This document shows positions 11,826-25,400 of a stretch of 57,803 bases of DNA, in pieces (the stretch's first letter is position 1; each line of letters opens with the position of its first letter). Source of the DNA: Pelargonium nanum (lineage: Eukaryota > Streptophyta > Magnoliopsida > Geraniales > Geraniaceae); NCBI GenBank assembly GCA_036897485.1, contig JAYMTF010000078.1, positions 1-57,803 on the forward strand. Reading direction: 5' to 3'. The notes under the pieces were generated by a model that did no database searches, was not told where the DNA came from, and worked only from the letters and a program-made list of their open reading frames with translations. The position numbers were made by a program, and so were the translations under genes.

Positions 11826-13779
11826 GAAAAAAGGGGTTCAAAGTGGTGCAAATTGGTAGGCCTCAAGGGAATGAAATTGAACCTCATTTTTTTCACAAGG
11901 AAATGCAGATCCTTGCCTCTCTGGCTCACAGATCAGCCACCTCAGCATTATGCGAATAAGTGGACCCGTGAAATTATGGTTCTTATCTTTTGAATGATGA
12001 AGTCAAGAGAATATAATTAGCTCTGATTGATCTAAATGTACGCGCAATGCAAAACACATAACCTAAAAGAAAATGAGTTTCCAAGTAAGCCTGTGACATG
12101 TGAATGTATATGTTAAAATAGGTTATGTGTTAGGTTACGTAACAACTCATCCTAATCTAGTTTGTTTAGGTTTCCTTGTATATGTATAAGGATGCATATT
12201 CCATGTCCGACTTAGCTGACTAAACTTACCTTTTTCTAGATTCAAATACAAAAGATGTTCTGGCATGGCTTTGAACAAAACAGACAAAGACCAACGGAGC
12301 CAAAATTATGGTACAGATAAGAGAGAAAGTATTGAATAGTTAAGCAACGAGTCTCGTTGATATGATATGAGCAGAAGCCGATAAAAAAATTCCTCTAATG
12401 AAATAATTACAATGGTTACATCACCACTCTCATGTAATACTGTCCCAATGTTCTTGGCCACAAAGTTTTCTGAGAGAAAATCTCATAAGGATATTGCCAA
12501 CCACCATCATCATTTTTCATCACTTTCTCCAACTTTAATTACTCACAAAAGAATGAATTATAAACTATGCAAAGAACTATAAAAGAAAACTAAAAGCTAA
12601 TATTAGAAAAAGATTTCCCATTAAAACTACAAACAAGTATCAATAACTTTCATTAAGACTTTTAGATTAAAGGGGATCTTCTACTTTCAAGTCATAAATT
12701 ATATACAAGTACCTACCAACTCTTGTATTACATAGGGAAAAAAGAATATACTGATTTGATTCTATGAAACTTTTCTTTTCCGGAATCCCCAAATACTATA
12801 CTACGTAGATTCTTCTTTGATACGCATGGCAAATAATTTTCGGAACTATATAGCAATGGTCAATTTATTAACACTTAATAACAGAGCTTTCCTACAAAAG
12901 AGGTCTCCAATATTAAAGAACGAATCATAGAACTTCAATGTCGTAATGGACAACGTTTTTGTTTTTTGCCGTGAATAATTCTGTAAGTTGAATTATTGAT
13001 TGGATTTCACTTACAGAGACATACTGATGACAAGGGACACCCACAGTATCTAAAGTGCCTATATATTATTTCCCTTTAGGACTTTCCAGAGAGATGTGCA
13101 AAGTTTTGAACACTCCTTACAAAATAGAGGCTGAGAATATAGTTTTCAAAAGTAAAGAGGAACTATAACTATTACAAATTGCCATTCAAATGATTTTGTC
13201 TCGCACAACACTTTGTTCTTTCTTGCTAATTATTTCAAACATTGTGCACCAAAAACAAAATCACCAGTCTTGTTTCAACGAAGACAGATCCCATCAGTCC
13301 CAATCTCAACCATTGACTTATTTGTAGGACCCGAGCCATTGGGTGGGAATGTGACCTTACATGATTTATTCCCACACTCACAGTTCTGGTTTTATAGGAC
13401 GATTAAACATATTCTGCCCTAAATAAGTATTGAAAACACAGAAACAAACAAGCCAACTCTCTAGAATATCTAGGGTTGGCAATATGTGTTAATGGGTCAT
13501 AACTAAAAAATGGAGTTTGTGAAGATACATTTACTGAACTATACTAATGATCGTGCACGCGCAAACCAAACAGAACATGTGGATCTTCTATATATATTGA
13601 TGTTAGACAAATGTTACTCTCATTGCATAGTACAACAATCAAGTCAAAACTACGATACACGAAGAAATGAATCCACATAATTATTTGGACAACAAACATA
13701 AGTACGTACCACTACTTCATTAGGTTTGTGACTATATTATATCTCGGAACCAAACCCAATCCAATATTGATCACATTAA
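11826..13779. other. Intergenic region between BOR1 and the GDSL gene
   Basis: About 2 kb of AT-rich DNA upstream of BOR1 and downstream of the GDSL gene. I see no convincing coding region, RNA gene or paired terminal repeats. A 'TAGGGTTGGCAA' terminus near 13471 could be a hAT-type fragment. Confidence 0.5.
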
Positions 13780-14858
13780 TCACAAGCGCCAAAGTTGGTT
13801 GAGTGTAAGTTGAGGTGTAGAGTAATGTCCAGACATGATGCTTGTTGCAACCACACGATTTGCTGCTTCAGTATAGTGAACTCCATCCCAAATTATAGAC
13901 TGGGAGACATTTTTGCATATGGTGTAACCGGGTTGACCACAAGTTGCTTTTACATTGTAATTATTTGGAGGGCCTCCATAACCACAACAAGCCATGAATG
14001 GATCCTTAAAACCTATATCAATGATAAGCAAAATGAAGAAAAATTAGCCCACCTGTTACTGTTACATAGGCACATATAAAACATAACACGAAGAGATGGA
14101 AAGGAAAAATATATAATACCGTATTTCTTGTACTTGGCAAATAGATTGTACTTGACGGTGTAAACATCCACATAGACAATGGTTGAATCCTTGAAAACCG
14201 ATCTCATTTCCTTACATAGGTTGCGAAGGCCTTTATTAAAGTATTTAGCAACAGCATTGTGAACACGAAGACAGCCAATTGAATCAAGATCTCGCTTTGT
14301 ATGGGGATGCAATGCCAGTTCTTTGGCTGCACAACCTAGTGGACCAGTGTTGTGTATCCAAAATTTTCTACCACCATATAAATACATTTCCTACACGTAC
14401 AAAATTTTGAAAAACATGAGTGTTCATACGTTTTAGGGTTAAACTCATAAGTGATCTCTCAACTATACACAAATATCAAGTTTGATCAATTCAACTATTC
14501 AAAACCTCATTTATGCACCAAATTTTGATATTTTTTTTCAATCCATTGAAGTCATATTTTTGCAAATATCATTATTTTGGTAGGTGCATCTCTATTGCAG
14601 CAACCATCGGAGGCGCTAAGAGCCTGGAGTCTCTTTGCTGGAGATGCAAAACATTGGAGTTGAAGGTGTTACAGAGTTGATGCTAAGAGCATCTCCAATG
14701 GGCCACCACTAAATCCTTGGCGTTGTCGCCTGGTTCTAATTCACTAAGCACTGATGCCAAGCCTACTCCCAAGTCTTTTTTTCTCTCATCTTTTAACATT
14801 TATTAAAGATGGTGCCAAGCATTGGAGGACCCATAGCTAGGGTGGATGCTAAGCCACG

Positions 14859-14895
<37 letters not shown>

Positions 14896-16373
14896 AGCAT
14901 TGGAGGTGTGAAGCACCTCGTGCTAAGCTTCGCAATAAACCTCATTTTCACTCTCTCCTCTTAGCACCCACCGATTGCAGTAGGTGTTAAGCGTTGGAGT
15001 ATACAAGCTAAGAAAAGGGTGTTTAGACATGTGGCAATAGTCGAAGGATCAAACTTGTCACTGAGTCTGTAGTTGTAGGTAATCCTATTTTTTCACTAAT
15101 ATTAATATACAGTAATTAGAATGAAATGCATGAACAAATAAGAATAAATAATAAAACACTGACCTCAAAGGCTAATCTGATTTCTTGAAGGTATGATGAA
15201 ATATTTGCAATGGCAGGTGCAAAAGTCAAGTTGGATGCATAGAGAGCAAGCAAGAGATCATTTTGTCCAATGTCGATCATGTAAACTGCTTTGCGGTAAC
15301 CATCTTCACCAAATAAACCCTTCTCTCCATGAGCTACTAGCTCCTGAGATTTGTTCTTGAAGTGAACATGTTGGCGAGCTTGAACACTCATCGTGAAAGG
15401 TGTATTTTTAGGCAGAGTGGTAGCACCAGCCACTGCATAATTCACTCCACTCGTGAAATTTGGAGCTAATGAGTCCAAATATGGGCTCAAAAATGGCACT
15501 TTCAACTCTTCACCTGTCAAACAGAACAATATGGAGTTACTGAGCTGCACAAAAATGAAAGAAACAAACAGCCTTCTTTTACAAGTCAGCCAACAAAGAG
15601 AGTGGCAATGGGACAAAAGTAGAGCTGGCAATTTGAGTTGAGAAGGCCTAATCAAACTTGGTCCAAAAGGGGTGGGTGTTTTAAATTTTATGTGTCAAAT
15701 ATACAGCAGGTTCATACGGATTTTATGTCATCCAAATGGTAAGCTCTAGTACAAAATGCTGAGGTAAAGGCTAGCATTTTCATCTATCAAGTGGAATAGT
15801 TTAGAGATGGCAATTCGGGGGTTTTTTAGGTTCATATTGAAAAGATTAAACGCGAACTTGACCCGCAAGGGGTATAGGTTCATGGAGTCTTGTAGGTTTC
15901 AAGCCGCTAGTCGGGTCAGGTTTTACATATAAAATGTGTATGTTAATCCGACCTGGCATGTAATTTTCTCATGTTAGATCTGACACAAAAATTATTTAAT
16001 GTAAACCGAAATAGTAAAAATGCAAATTTTACTCTAGGTGTCAGTAAGTTCATGTCTAAACTATCAACTCTAAAACAATCTATATAATAGAGATATATAG
16101 AGAATTGATTTATCTATACAATAGAGAGAGAGAGAGAGACTGACAAAAGAAGTCGATGATAAGGCGGCCATTGCCAAAACGGCCAGTTCCTTTGTGGAAG
16201 AAAGTAATCCCATGGGGAAGGCCGATGGGAAGTCCGGTGCCTGCAAGAACACCTCCGGTGTCTGAGTTTGAATCACCAAAGTTTATGAGAATTGGTCTCA
16301 ATGAGGCTGAGGTTGAGAGAGTAAACATAGCAACCAAGAGCAAAATGCTCACACCATTCCTATAACCCACCAT
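13780..16373 (-). CDS. Secreted GDSL esterase/lipase (SGNH hydrolase)
   Basis: Four exons on the minus strand (16373-16145, 15513-15164, 14390-14120, 14012-13780) give 360 residues, the usual length. The protein begins with a hydrophobic signal peptide ([19 protein letters not shown]) and then block I with the nucleophile, [13 protein letters not shown]. Block III Asn is in [13 protein letters not shown], and the catalytic Asp-x-x-His is in [11 protein letters not shown] near the C-terminus. Several NxS/T sites suggest a glycosylated apoplastic enzyme. The sequence resembles the ENOD8/alpha-fucosidase-like clade (At1g09390, At3g05180, At5g14450 type, from memory). The exon 1 donor reads TTTT|gtcagt and is followed at once by a (CT)n tract. 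Introns 1 and 2 both contain repeats. The substrate cannot be inferred. Confidence 0.93.
14580..15012. repeat. MITE-like 'AGAGCATCTCCAATG' repeat cluster in GDSL intron 2
   Basis: The motif gagcatctccaatg at 14697 and relatives (ttgctggagatgcaaaacattggag, gcattggagg, gcgttggag) recur in both orientations in this intron. The pattern is typical of a common plant MITE that is partly rearranged. A perfect (CT)n microsatellite at 14862-14892 sits inside it. No clean target-site duplication could be assigned. Confidence 0.4.
15802..16072. mobile_element. hAT-type MITE in GDSL intron 1
   Basis: The left end TAGAGATGGCAATTCGG (15802) and the right end TATCAACTCTA (to 16072) resemble the terminal repeats of the hAT copies at 20220 and 50951. 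Interior text with GACCCGC and GGGTCAGG is also shared. The flanking octamers do not match, so the duplication is lost or the ends are slightly misplaced. A second left end (TAGAGCTGGCAATTTG) at 15619 suggests another truncated copy alongside. Confidence 0.45.
16121..16140. repeat. (AG)n microsatellite beside a splice donor
   Basis: This perfect AG dinucleotide tract reads as (CT)n on the gene strand and begins a few bases inside GDSL intron 1. Confidence 0.8.
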
Positions 16374-16805
16374 TATCACAATCTCTCTTCACTTCTCTTC
16401 TCTATAATCCACCTTTTTTCCATGCCCTTTTAAGGAAAAACTCAGATGAAACAATGGAGGATCCATATCCAAGTTGCATTATTATACTTCATTAATCACT
16501 ACTAGTGTCATTTTTTTTAATTCATTGACTAGACTTCACCATTTATATGCCTCAAGTCTTTGTTTTTTCCTTCACTAACTGTAAGTAAGCGGACTGATTA
16601 ATTAATATCTTGAAATTCAAATCTCAAACCCATAACCATTACTATTTGCACATGGATACAAACAGCAACTTGCAAAAAATATTTATAATGCAAATTGACT
16701 CATAATCAATCATGGCATGTGCCGGATGCCGAGGCAGGGGCACCCAAATCCATATCCAGCATCTACTCTTCGCTGCACGTGCAGCAAAAAAAGTCATTGA
16801 TCTAA

Positions 16806-16956
16806 GACAACATTTGGATTAAAACATCTGATATGAGAATGGCAATGGAATACAAGAACTGATATGAGATTCTTATTCCAAAGTCATTTTCACGGACAAA
16901 GTCTTAATCCAAACACGACGAATGAATAAAACAAAATTTTTAATCCAAACGCTACA
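16806..16956. mobile_element. Tourist-like MITE, degraded copy
   Basis: The left part has CATTTGGATTAAAAC and the right end is TTAATCCAAACGCTAC near 16941-16955. The body shares 'gagaatggcaatgga' and 'gagattcttattcca' with the better copies at 17859 and 51142. The ends are too eroded to assign a target duplication. Confidence 0.5.
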
Positions 16957-17370
16957 CACATAAAGTACACAAGTGCAAGAATTGCATGCATTGAAAGCAT
17001 CAGTTAGTCTTGTGAACCTGATTATGTCCAGTTCTTCACAGCTTCCACACTTTTGTCATGCAATCAATGGATTCTCAAAACCTGCAATACGGTTACAATA
17101 TGTGCAAAATAAATCAATCGTATTCATTACATGCAACCCCACCAGCAGATCTAAAATAAGCAGCTATGCATAAGCATCCAATCCATCAACATTTTTGGAT
17201 TTTCCTGTATCATGACTGTAAGTAAGTTCAATTGGTTTCCAAGTAATTATGAAAATTAAAAATACAATACATATATAGTACAGTTACAGAATGATCGCAA
17301 ATCAACAACACTGAAGAACCAAAATTGACTAGAGTGACAGCATTGAGGCAATTGAAAGAGAGAAAGCAGT

Positions 17371-18870
17371 TTAATCAAGCAAACTGCAACTGAATTGGCC
17401 ATCTGTTAAAGAAAGCTTCTCTGCTTTTGTAACCACGTCTAAGGGAAGCGGACTGAAGCTCCTTGATGGACCATAGAAATGAGGGAAGCTATTAGTAGCG
17501 TCCACAGCTTCATACACCAATCCATCCCCAAGCTGTCACAAATCACAATGTGGATCGTGTTAATTATATAGGAGATGTGAAGACATTATAATTAAGTAAT
17601 TGAGAGTACAAAGACATGATATAAAACCAATTAGCAATCATTAACTTCATGATACGAGCAAAGATGAGATGTTTGTCACAATTTGAACAAAGAAATCTAT
17701 CGAGTTGCAGAGAAAGGATAAAATGGAGGAAAGACTCACAAAATAGTGGATGAGTTGAAAGAGGTAAATAGTCAACTCTAATTGAAAGTCCAACAATTAA
17801 TACAGCAAACAAGTTCGGTTAACATTTCCAAGGCCTGGTTGGTTCAATTGAACATTAAGATAGCGTTTGGATTAGAATTTTTGTTCAGAAACAAGAATCA
17901 ATAACCGTAATGGGAATGAAAAATACATATTTGGATTAAGACTTTTTTGTTCATGAGAATGGCTTTGGAATGAGAATCTCATTCCAATTTCCAATCTTGA
18001 TTCCCATTCCAAAAATTGAATCCTAACACTACCTAACTAGTATTGATAAACAGAATTGAACTTGTGATTCATGTGCAAGTGATGGAGATATTAGCTAGCT
18101 AGCTAGCTTCAAAAGAATTACAAGACACTTATTAACCTAAAATTGTTGTACTCACAAAACATCCATGCATGCACAGATAAATAGGATTAACACAAATGTT
18201 GGCATATAGCAAACCAATAAACAACAATTCCATAAGAAAGATAGAGATATAGATTCTCAATCTACATATTTGGATTATGAACTTTTTACCATGAAAATTG
18301 ATGTGATTGATTGCTTCTTCTTGTTATAGAAGAATGTATATATCAATGCATACATGTATGTATTGATAATCATCCAGAAAATAATACCTTTTTAGCATCA
18401 ATTTGGAGGAGATAGAGATCCTCCTTACAATCGAGGAAAAAATTCTGTAACGTTGACTTCACCTGCATGCATGATTACGAAGCAATCAAATCAGCCAAAT
18501 TACAGTAATCATCTGAAGAAGATGATCTAAAAATCAGTAAAATTAGGGCAGAGACCTGATTAAGTTTGCTGAGATGGATACAACCAGTGGTCCTGTCGAG
18601 TGGTCCGCCATGAGTGGATCCATTATTCTGCAACTCCTTCCACTCCTTGCTCGTACTGATTCTATACACATATTTCTCTTTCTCTTCCGATTCATCTCCG
18701 ATTCTTGCTTCTTCTTCTCCATTCATTGATTCTGATTCCTCACCAACCTCCTCTCCGTCTCCGCCGCAACTGCAACTGCAAGCAAATCTGCAATCCCAAC
18801 CGTGAGCAATAATACGACGCCGAATCAATATTGGGCCTGAAAAGGAAAATAATCCAATAGCCAGGCCCAT
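17371..18870 (-). CDS. DUF952 family protein
   Basis: Three exons on the minus strand (18870-18556, 18462-18388, 17532-17371) give up to 183 residues. The last 110 or so match DUF952: YRISTSKEWKELQ, TTGCIHLSKLNQV, FFLDCKEDLYLLQIDAKK, LVYEAV and the signature SFPHFYGP, ending SFSPLPLDVVTKAEKL. The conserved CIHLS and PHxYGP positions suggest an enzyme-like pocket, but the function is unknown. The start is uncertain. The ATG at 18870 is embedded in a GGCCCAT promoter-type element, so the downstream ATG at 18726 (MNGEEEARIG, 135 residues) is at least as likely. Both introns are phase 0. Intron 2 (17533-18387) holds a Tourist-like MITE. The gene is divergent from the ARF gene. Confidence 0.85.
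17859..18033. mobile_element. Tourist-like (PIF/Harbinger) MITE in DUF952 intron
   Basis: A 175-bp element with termini GATAGCGTTTGG and CCTAACACTACC, flanked on both sides by TAA (17856-17858 and 18034-18036), the 3-bp duplication typical of Tourist elements. Confidence 0.7.
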
Positions 18871-18965
18871 ATCTTTGATGGGCCTAGTCCAATCCTAGAG
18901 GGAGAGTCAGGCCCATTAGAAATCTCCTATGGAAATGGAAGAAACAAAGGTGGTAATGCTTCATT
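18850..18965. promoter_or_regulatory. Compact bidirectional promoter of DUF952 and ARF genes
   Basis: Three GGCCCA/TGGGCC (site II, TCP-type) elements lie within 60 bp at about 18864, 18878 and 18910, with a CCAAT box near 18854. They sit between the divergent DUF952 gene and the ARF leader, which probably starts near 18960. Such motifs are common in promoters of constitutively expressed plant genes. Confidence 0.6.
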
Positions 18966-19217
18966 TCACGTTCCTCTGCTCTGCGTCTGCCTCAGATTGA
19001 GAATCATTATTGTTCATCTTCTTCAAAATCTCTCATTTTCATCGCCAGGTCCTCTTCTCATTAATGGATCTCATTTCAATCCTGCATTTCTATCTTCTTA
19101 TCATGTATAAATTGCTCACATTACGTACCTAATTAGATGATTTTTGAAACCATCCATCCTCATGCCTCATTAGTATGTATCCATATTCTGAATCTAACAT
19201 CATCTTCAATTGGTTTT

Positions 19218-19331
19218 GGTAGTGTTTGGATTATAAACAGTTGTTCAGCAATGGGAATGACATTCTCATTGTTTCATGTTTGGATCATGAGAATGGCTTT
19301 GATTTGCATTTCAAAAAATTTAATCCAAATT
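19218..19331. mobile_element. Tourist-like MITE in ARF leader intron
   Basis: The left end GGTAGTGTTTGGATTA at 19218 and the right end TTTAATCCAAAT near 19331 bound a body with the family words 'gggaatgacattctcatt' and 'atgagaatggcttt'. It lies between the leader exon (to about 19048) and the coding start. Confidence 0.55.
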
Positions 19332-19438
19332 CTTTTTCTACAATTTTGCATCTCCTGATCAATTGGTTTCATTTGTTAATAATGTTGTGCATTTATATAC
19401 ATGTGACACTGTATATGGATTTGAGCAGGCTAAGGTGA

Positions 19439-20965
<1,527 letters not shown>

Positions 20966-22476
20966 ACGCCATGCCGTGGCTATGAATTTTAGGTTGCAAG
21001 AAGAACGGGGAGTCAAAAGAAACATTGTTTGTTCTTCAGTAGCCTGGATTACCTACCTTGTCAAGAGAAGTGTCTTTTATTTAAATACTTTTTATTGTTT
21101 GTTTGTTTGTTTTCGCAAAACATAACCTTTTTGTTTTACAGTATATAGTTTCAGAATAATTTGTTAAATTTCATTATTGACTCTCCCCTTTTGTTATACC
21201 AAGGTAATAAACTTTTTTTATCTGTTTATTATTATGGAGAATTATGAATTCCTGAATGATTACCATTTGATATTGCAACATATCAAGATTGGATGAAATC
21301 TTATAGTAAATTCTATAATATCTTCAGTGTTCCGTTTTGTGTGACCAATGATATTTTTTTCATTTACTAGTTACACTGTAATGCTAATGCAGAAGATTGA
21401 ATTCTCTGTTCCGACAACAGTTTTTGTTGCAAATTAATGATTGCTGGCCAGAACATGTTCATCTTCTCCGACAAGTTCTGAAGGACCTTGTGCTTGATTT
21501 GCTATTTTCTTGAACACCTTGATCTTCCTACAATACCAAGAAACATTAACTGCTATCTAGGCTTACGCATGCATGCCCATGTGCAAGAAAGAAACATTTT
21601 CCTACTTCCACCAACAAACCCATCATATAAGACCCAAACCCTTCTCTGTCCTCTATTGTAACTTGTTTTTGTCGCCTAAATTTTGTTAAACATGAGTTTG
21701 TGGTCCTGAGAGAAGTTGAAAGTGGTAGTAGCTAAAACAGTTACTGAGGTCTTAAAGAGGTTAGGTTTAAGTGATGTATACACATCATATAATATGAATG
21801 GGGGTCCGGTAGTAGTTAACATAACTGAAGTATGGTGTCAAAAGAGATGATCATAAATGTATGAACCCTAATCTACCATAGTACATTTTCAACAAACAAT
21901 GAAAAGTCAAGCTATAAATGTTAATGTGCATCAACAAGTTATATATTTTGTATCTTTCACCCTTTCTCCTTGTGTGATATATATGGGTTATGGTGAAAAT
22001 AGAAAGTTGTTTGGATATGGAAACAATCTCATTTTGTATCTTTCACCTTGTCTCCTTGTCACTTGTGTGATATGGGTGTATGAATAAAATAGAATTAGGA
22101 TTAGGATTAGGCTCTCAATGAAGTAAGAAATAAAAAGTAGGTTGTTAGGTTTGGTTGAGTGTAATAAATGTATGTGTAGAGCTCAGGAGATATATATTGA
22201 CAGCACAACACCATAGTAATGCTTCTTCAACCAACTCATTTACTCAACACTATCAAGGACAATCATTTTACACACATAAAGAGACAGCCTTATCACCATC
22301 TCCTCTTAAATTCATGCATCCCTCACATGCACAGCTCAAACACTCTCTGTTCTGACTCTCTAACTGTAAGTTCCTTCTCACTTTCTATTCATCAACTCTC
22401 TCTTTTTTCTTATACATATATACCCATTGGCTTGCTTTTACTTAACTTGTCTCTGTCAGGTCTGAGACTAAGAAAA
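20966..22476. other. Intergenic region and LACS leader
   Basis: The ARF 3' UTR extends past 21060. The rest is AT-rich with no gene recognised. The LACS leader, possibly with an intron ending ctgtcag at about 22459, occupies the last 200-250 bases. Confidence 0.5.
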
Positions 22477-25400
22477 ATGAAGTTGTTTGCAGCTAAAGTA
22501 GAGGATGGGAAGGAAGGCCAAGATGGGAAGCCATCTGTTGGTCCCATCTATAGAAATCTATTGTCCAAAGATGGGTTCCCTCCACTTGATCCTCACTTGA
22601 GCACTTCTTGGAATCTTTTTAGGTAATTTGAGGTAGTATCTAAATTTTACAGCTGGTAAAAATTGAGAACATGTCTCCAATGTCATGTCTTCTATGCTGT
22701 AAGAGAGATTTTAACTTGTTTAGGCCATTTCATGCTCCCTTGTGTTTGAGTAAAATTAACATGTCTTAACTCTTTCCTTGCAGGGCATCTGTCGAGAAGT
22801 ATCCAGGAAACAAGATGCTTGGTTGGCGTATATTTGTTGATGGAAAGGTAAAATATCAGTATTGCAACATTATGAAGTCAATTCATATGTATTTCCACTA
22901 ATCACTTCATAGAATTATTTGACTACTAGGTAGGACCTTATGTATGGAAAACATACAAGGAAGTTTACGAGGATGTATTGAACATTGTTTCTGCATTACT
23001 AGCATCCGGTGCTAAGCCTGTAAGCATAACTATACCTTGGAGCCTATCATTATATATCTGTGGGCTTTTGTTTTTCCTCTACAACTTCAGTGCTTTTCTT
23101 TGGATAGGGCTCAAGAGTTGGAATTTATGGAGCAAACTGCCCTCAATGGATTGTGGCAATGGAGGCTTGCAGTGCGCATGGTTTGGTTTGTGTGCCTCTC
23201 TATGATACCCTCGGTAAAGTTCTAAATCTACGACTTTGTGCAGTTTAAGTTTTTTTAGCATTTTCTTTTTTCAAGTACTTGAACTGAAGTCTTCATGTGT
23301 ATGTCTTGGACACAGGGCCAAGTGCTGTAGAGTTTATAATAGATGATGCAGAGGTTGATTTTGTCTTTGTCCAAAACAAGAAAGTAAAAGAAGTAAGAAT
23401 CCAGAAACTTGAACTGCTTGTCGATGATAATGCTTTCTTCTTTCTTTCTGTCACATATGAAAATTCATTTGTCATGGTTTGTTCTGACTTGAAACAATGA
23501 AACTTGCCTCTGCAGCTACTGAGTCCTAGTTGTAAATCTGCTAAACGGCTGAAATGTAAGAACAATCAGATAAATTTTATCACTCAATTGCTAGAAGCAT
23601 TTGACTCAATCTTATTATGGTTGCACTTGCAGCAATCATTTGCTTCACTTCATTGACAGAGGAAGAGAAAGATAAAGCTGCAGACTATGGATCAAAGTCT
23701 TACTCATGGGATGAGTTCCTTTCACTGGTTAGTTTTGTGTGTGTGTGTGTGTAATTAGTGCAAAGAGTTTTGCAATTTTGGGTGCTTTAATATGTCAGTA
23801 GGTGAAGCCAAAGCTTGTGCTGAACTATTGATTTTTCATATTCTTCGTTTTGTGGTGCTGAGCTTCAAGGATATGTTTTCCAGGGGAAAAAGAATCCGTC
23901 GGAAAATTTTCCACCTCAGCCTGTTGACATTTGCACCATAATGTACACAAGTGGTACCAGTGGAGATCCTAAAGGGGTTGTGTTAACTCATGAAACAATC
24001 GCCGCGTTCATAAAAGGAATGGATCTCTTCATGGAACAGTTTGAAGACAAGGTGAATATAATGCCGCTATGTTATCCAAACTTGTAATACCGAGTTATCC
24101 ATAATAGAATGTGTCGTATATAGTCTATTGGTTATCTTATTTGCATTACATTTTGCTCTCGGTAACTCATTTCCTGTGCAATTATCTTTGACTTTGTGTA
24201 GATGACAGTGGATGATGTGTATCTATCATTTTTGCCCCTTGCTCATATAATGGACCGTGCGACTGAGGAATATTTTTTTTCCAAGGGTGCTTCTGTTGGC
24301 TTCTATCATGGGGTATGTTGATGAAAGTTGACTTAACAAGTTTGGTCTCATGTTCACAGATTACCGTAGACTTATGCTGATTTTCTTGTTGAAGGATTTG
24401 AATGCACTGAGGGACGATATAATGGAGTTGAAGCCTACCTTTCTAGCTGGTGTACCTCGAGTTTTTGAAAGAATTCACGATGGCACGTAAATGCAAGATT
24501 CATAATATAGAATGATATGTATGAACAAACTTGCGATTTTATGAGTTTTCTATTTCAGGTATTAAAAAAGCAGTACAAGAACTGAATCCAATAAGGAGGA
24601 GTGTTTTCGGCTACCTTTATAAATAGTAAGTTGATTTTCTATCTATTTGAACAAATAAGTTGGTCGAAAAGCTATTAATTTATGATCTAATGATGCTCAA
24701 ATATTTATTTCTATATAGTAAACTTGGTTGGATGAATTCTGGGTATAAACACCGAGAAGCATCCCGATTGGCAGATCTGTTAGCTTTCAGAAAGGTGAAA
24801 TATTTTCTCGTCTCGCGAATATATGATTCTTCAAAACTTTAAACATGGCACCAGCATTTCCCTGAGACTGCTTTGATGAAACTTTCTTTCTTTTTATATG
24901 TTTAGGTTAAAGCTAAGCTAGGAGGTAGGATTCGACTGATAGTATCTGGAGGCGCGCCCTTGAGCCCTGAGGTTGAAGAGTTTTTGCGAGTCACTTCATG
25001 TGCCTTTGTAGTTCAAGGCTATGGTAAATTCTTGAATTCAGTTAGTTTATATGAACATGACCACTAAACTTGAAGTAGTTGCATAATTGCATTGCATTGC
25101 ATTGTGTTCCATTCAGGTTTGACAGAAACTTGTGGACCAACTACACAAGGCTTTCCAGATGAAATGTGCATGCTTGGAACTGTTGGCGCCGTGTCTGTAT
25201 ATAACGAGCTGCGCCTGGAGGAGGTTCCGGATATGGGTTACAACCCACTTGCGAATCCTTCTCGTGGCGAGATTTGTGTGAGAGGGAAAACTATATTTTC
25301 GGGATATTACAAGAATCCTGAACTGACTAGAGAGAGTATGCAAGATGGATGGTTTCATACAGGTTAAGATGAGTCATTTCATAACAATATTCAAGAACAA

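Noticed and set aside
14862-14892. (CT)n tract as a possible promoter element
   Set aside because: It lies within an intron and a MITE-like repeat, and is treated as a plain microsatellite.
24483-24490. A canonical GT donor four bases downstream of the GC donor in LACS intron 10
   Set aside because: It shifts the frame and gives a stop right after the acceptor, destroying the conserved FERIHDGI block.
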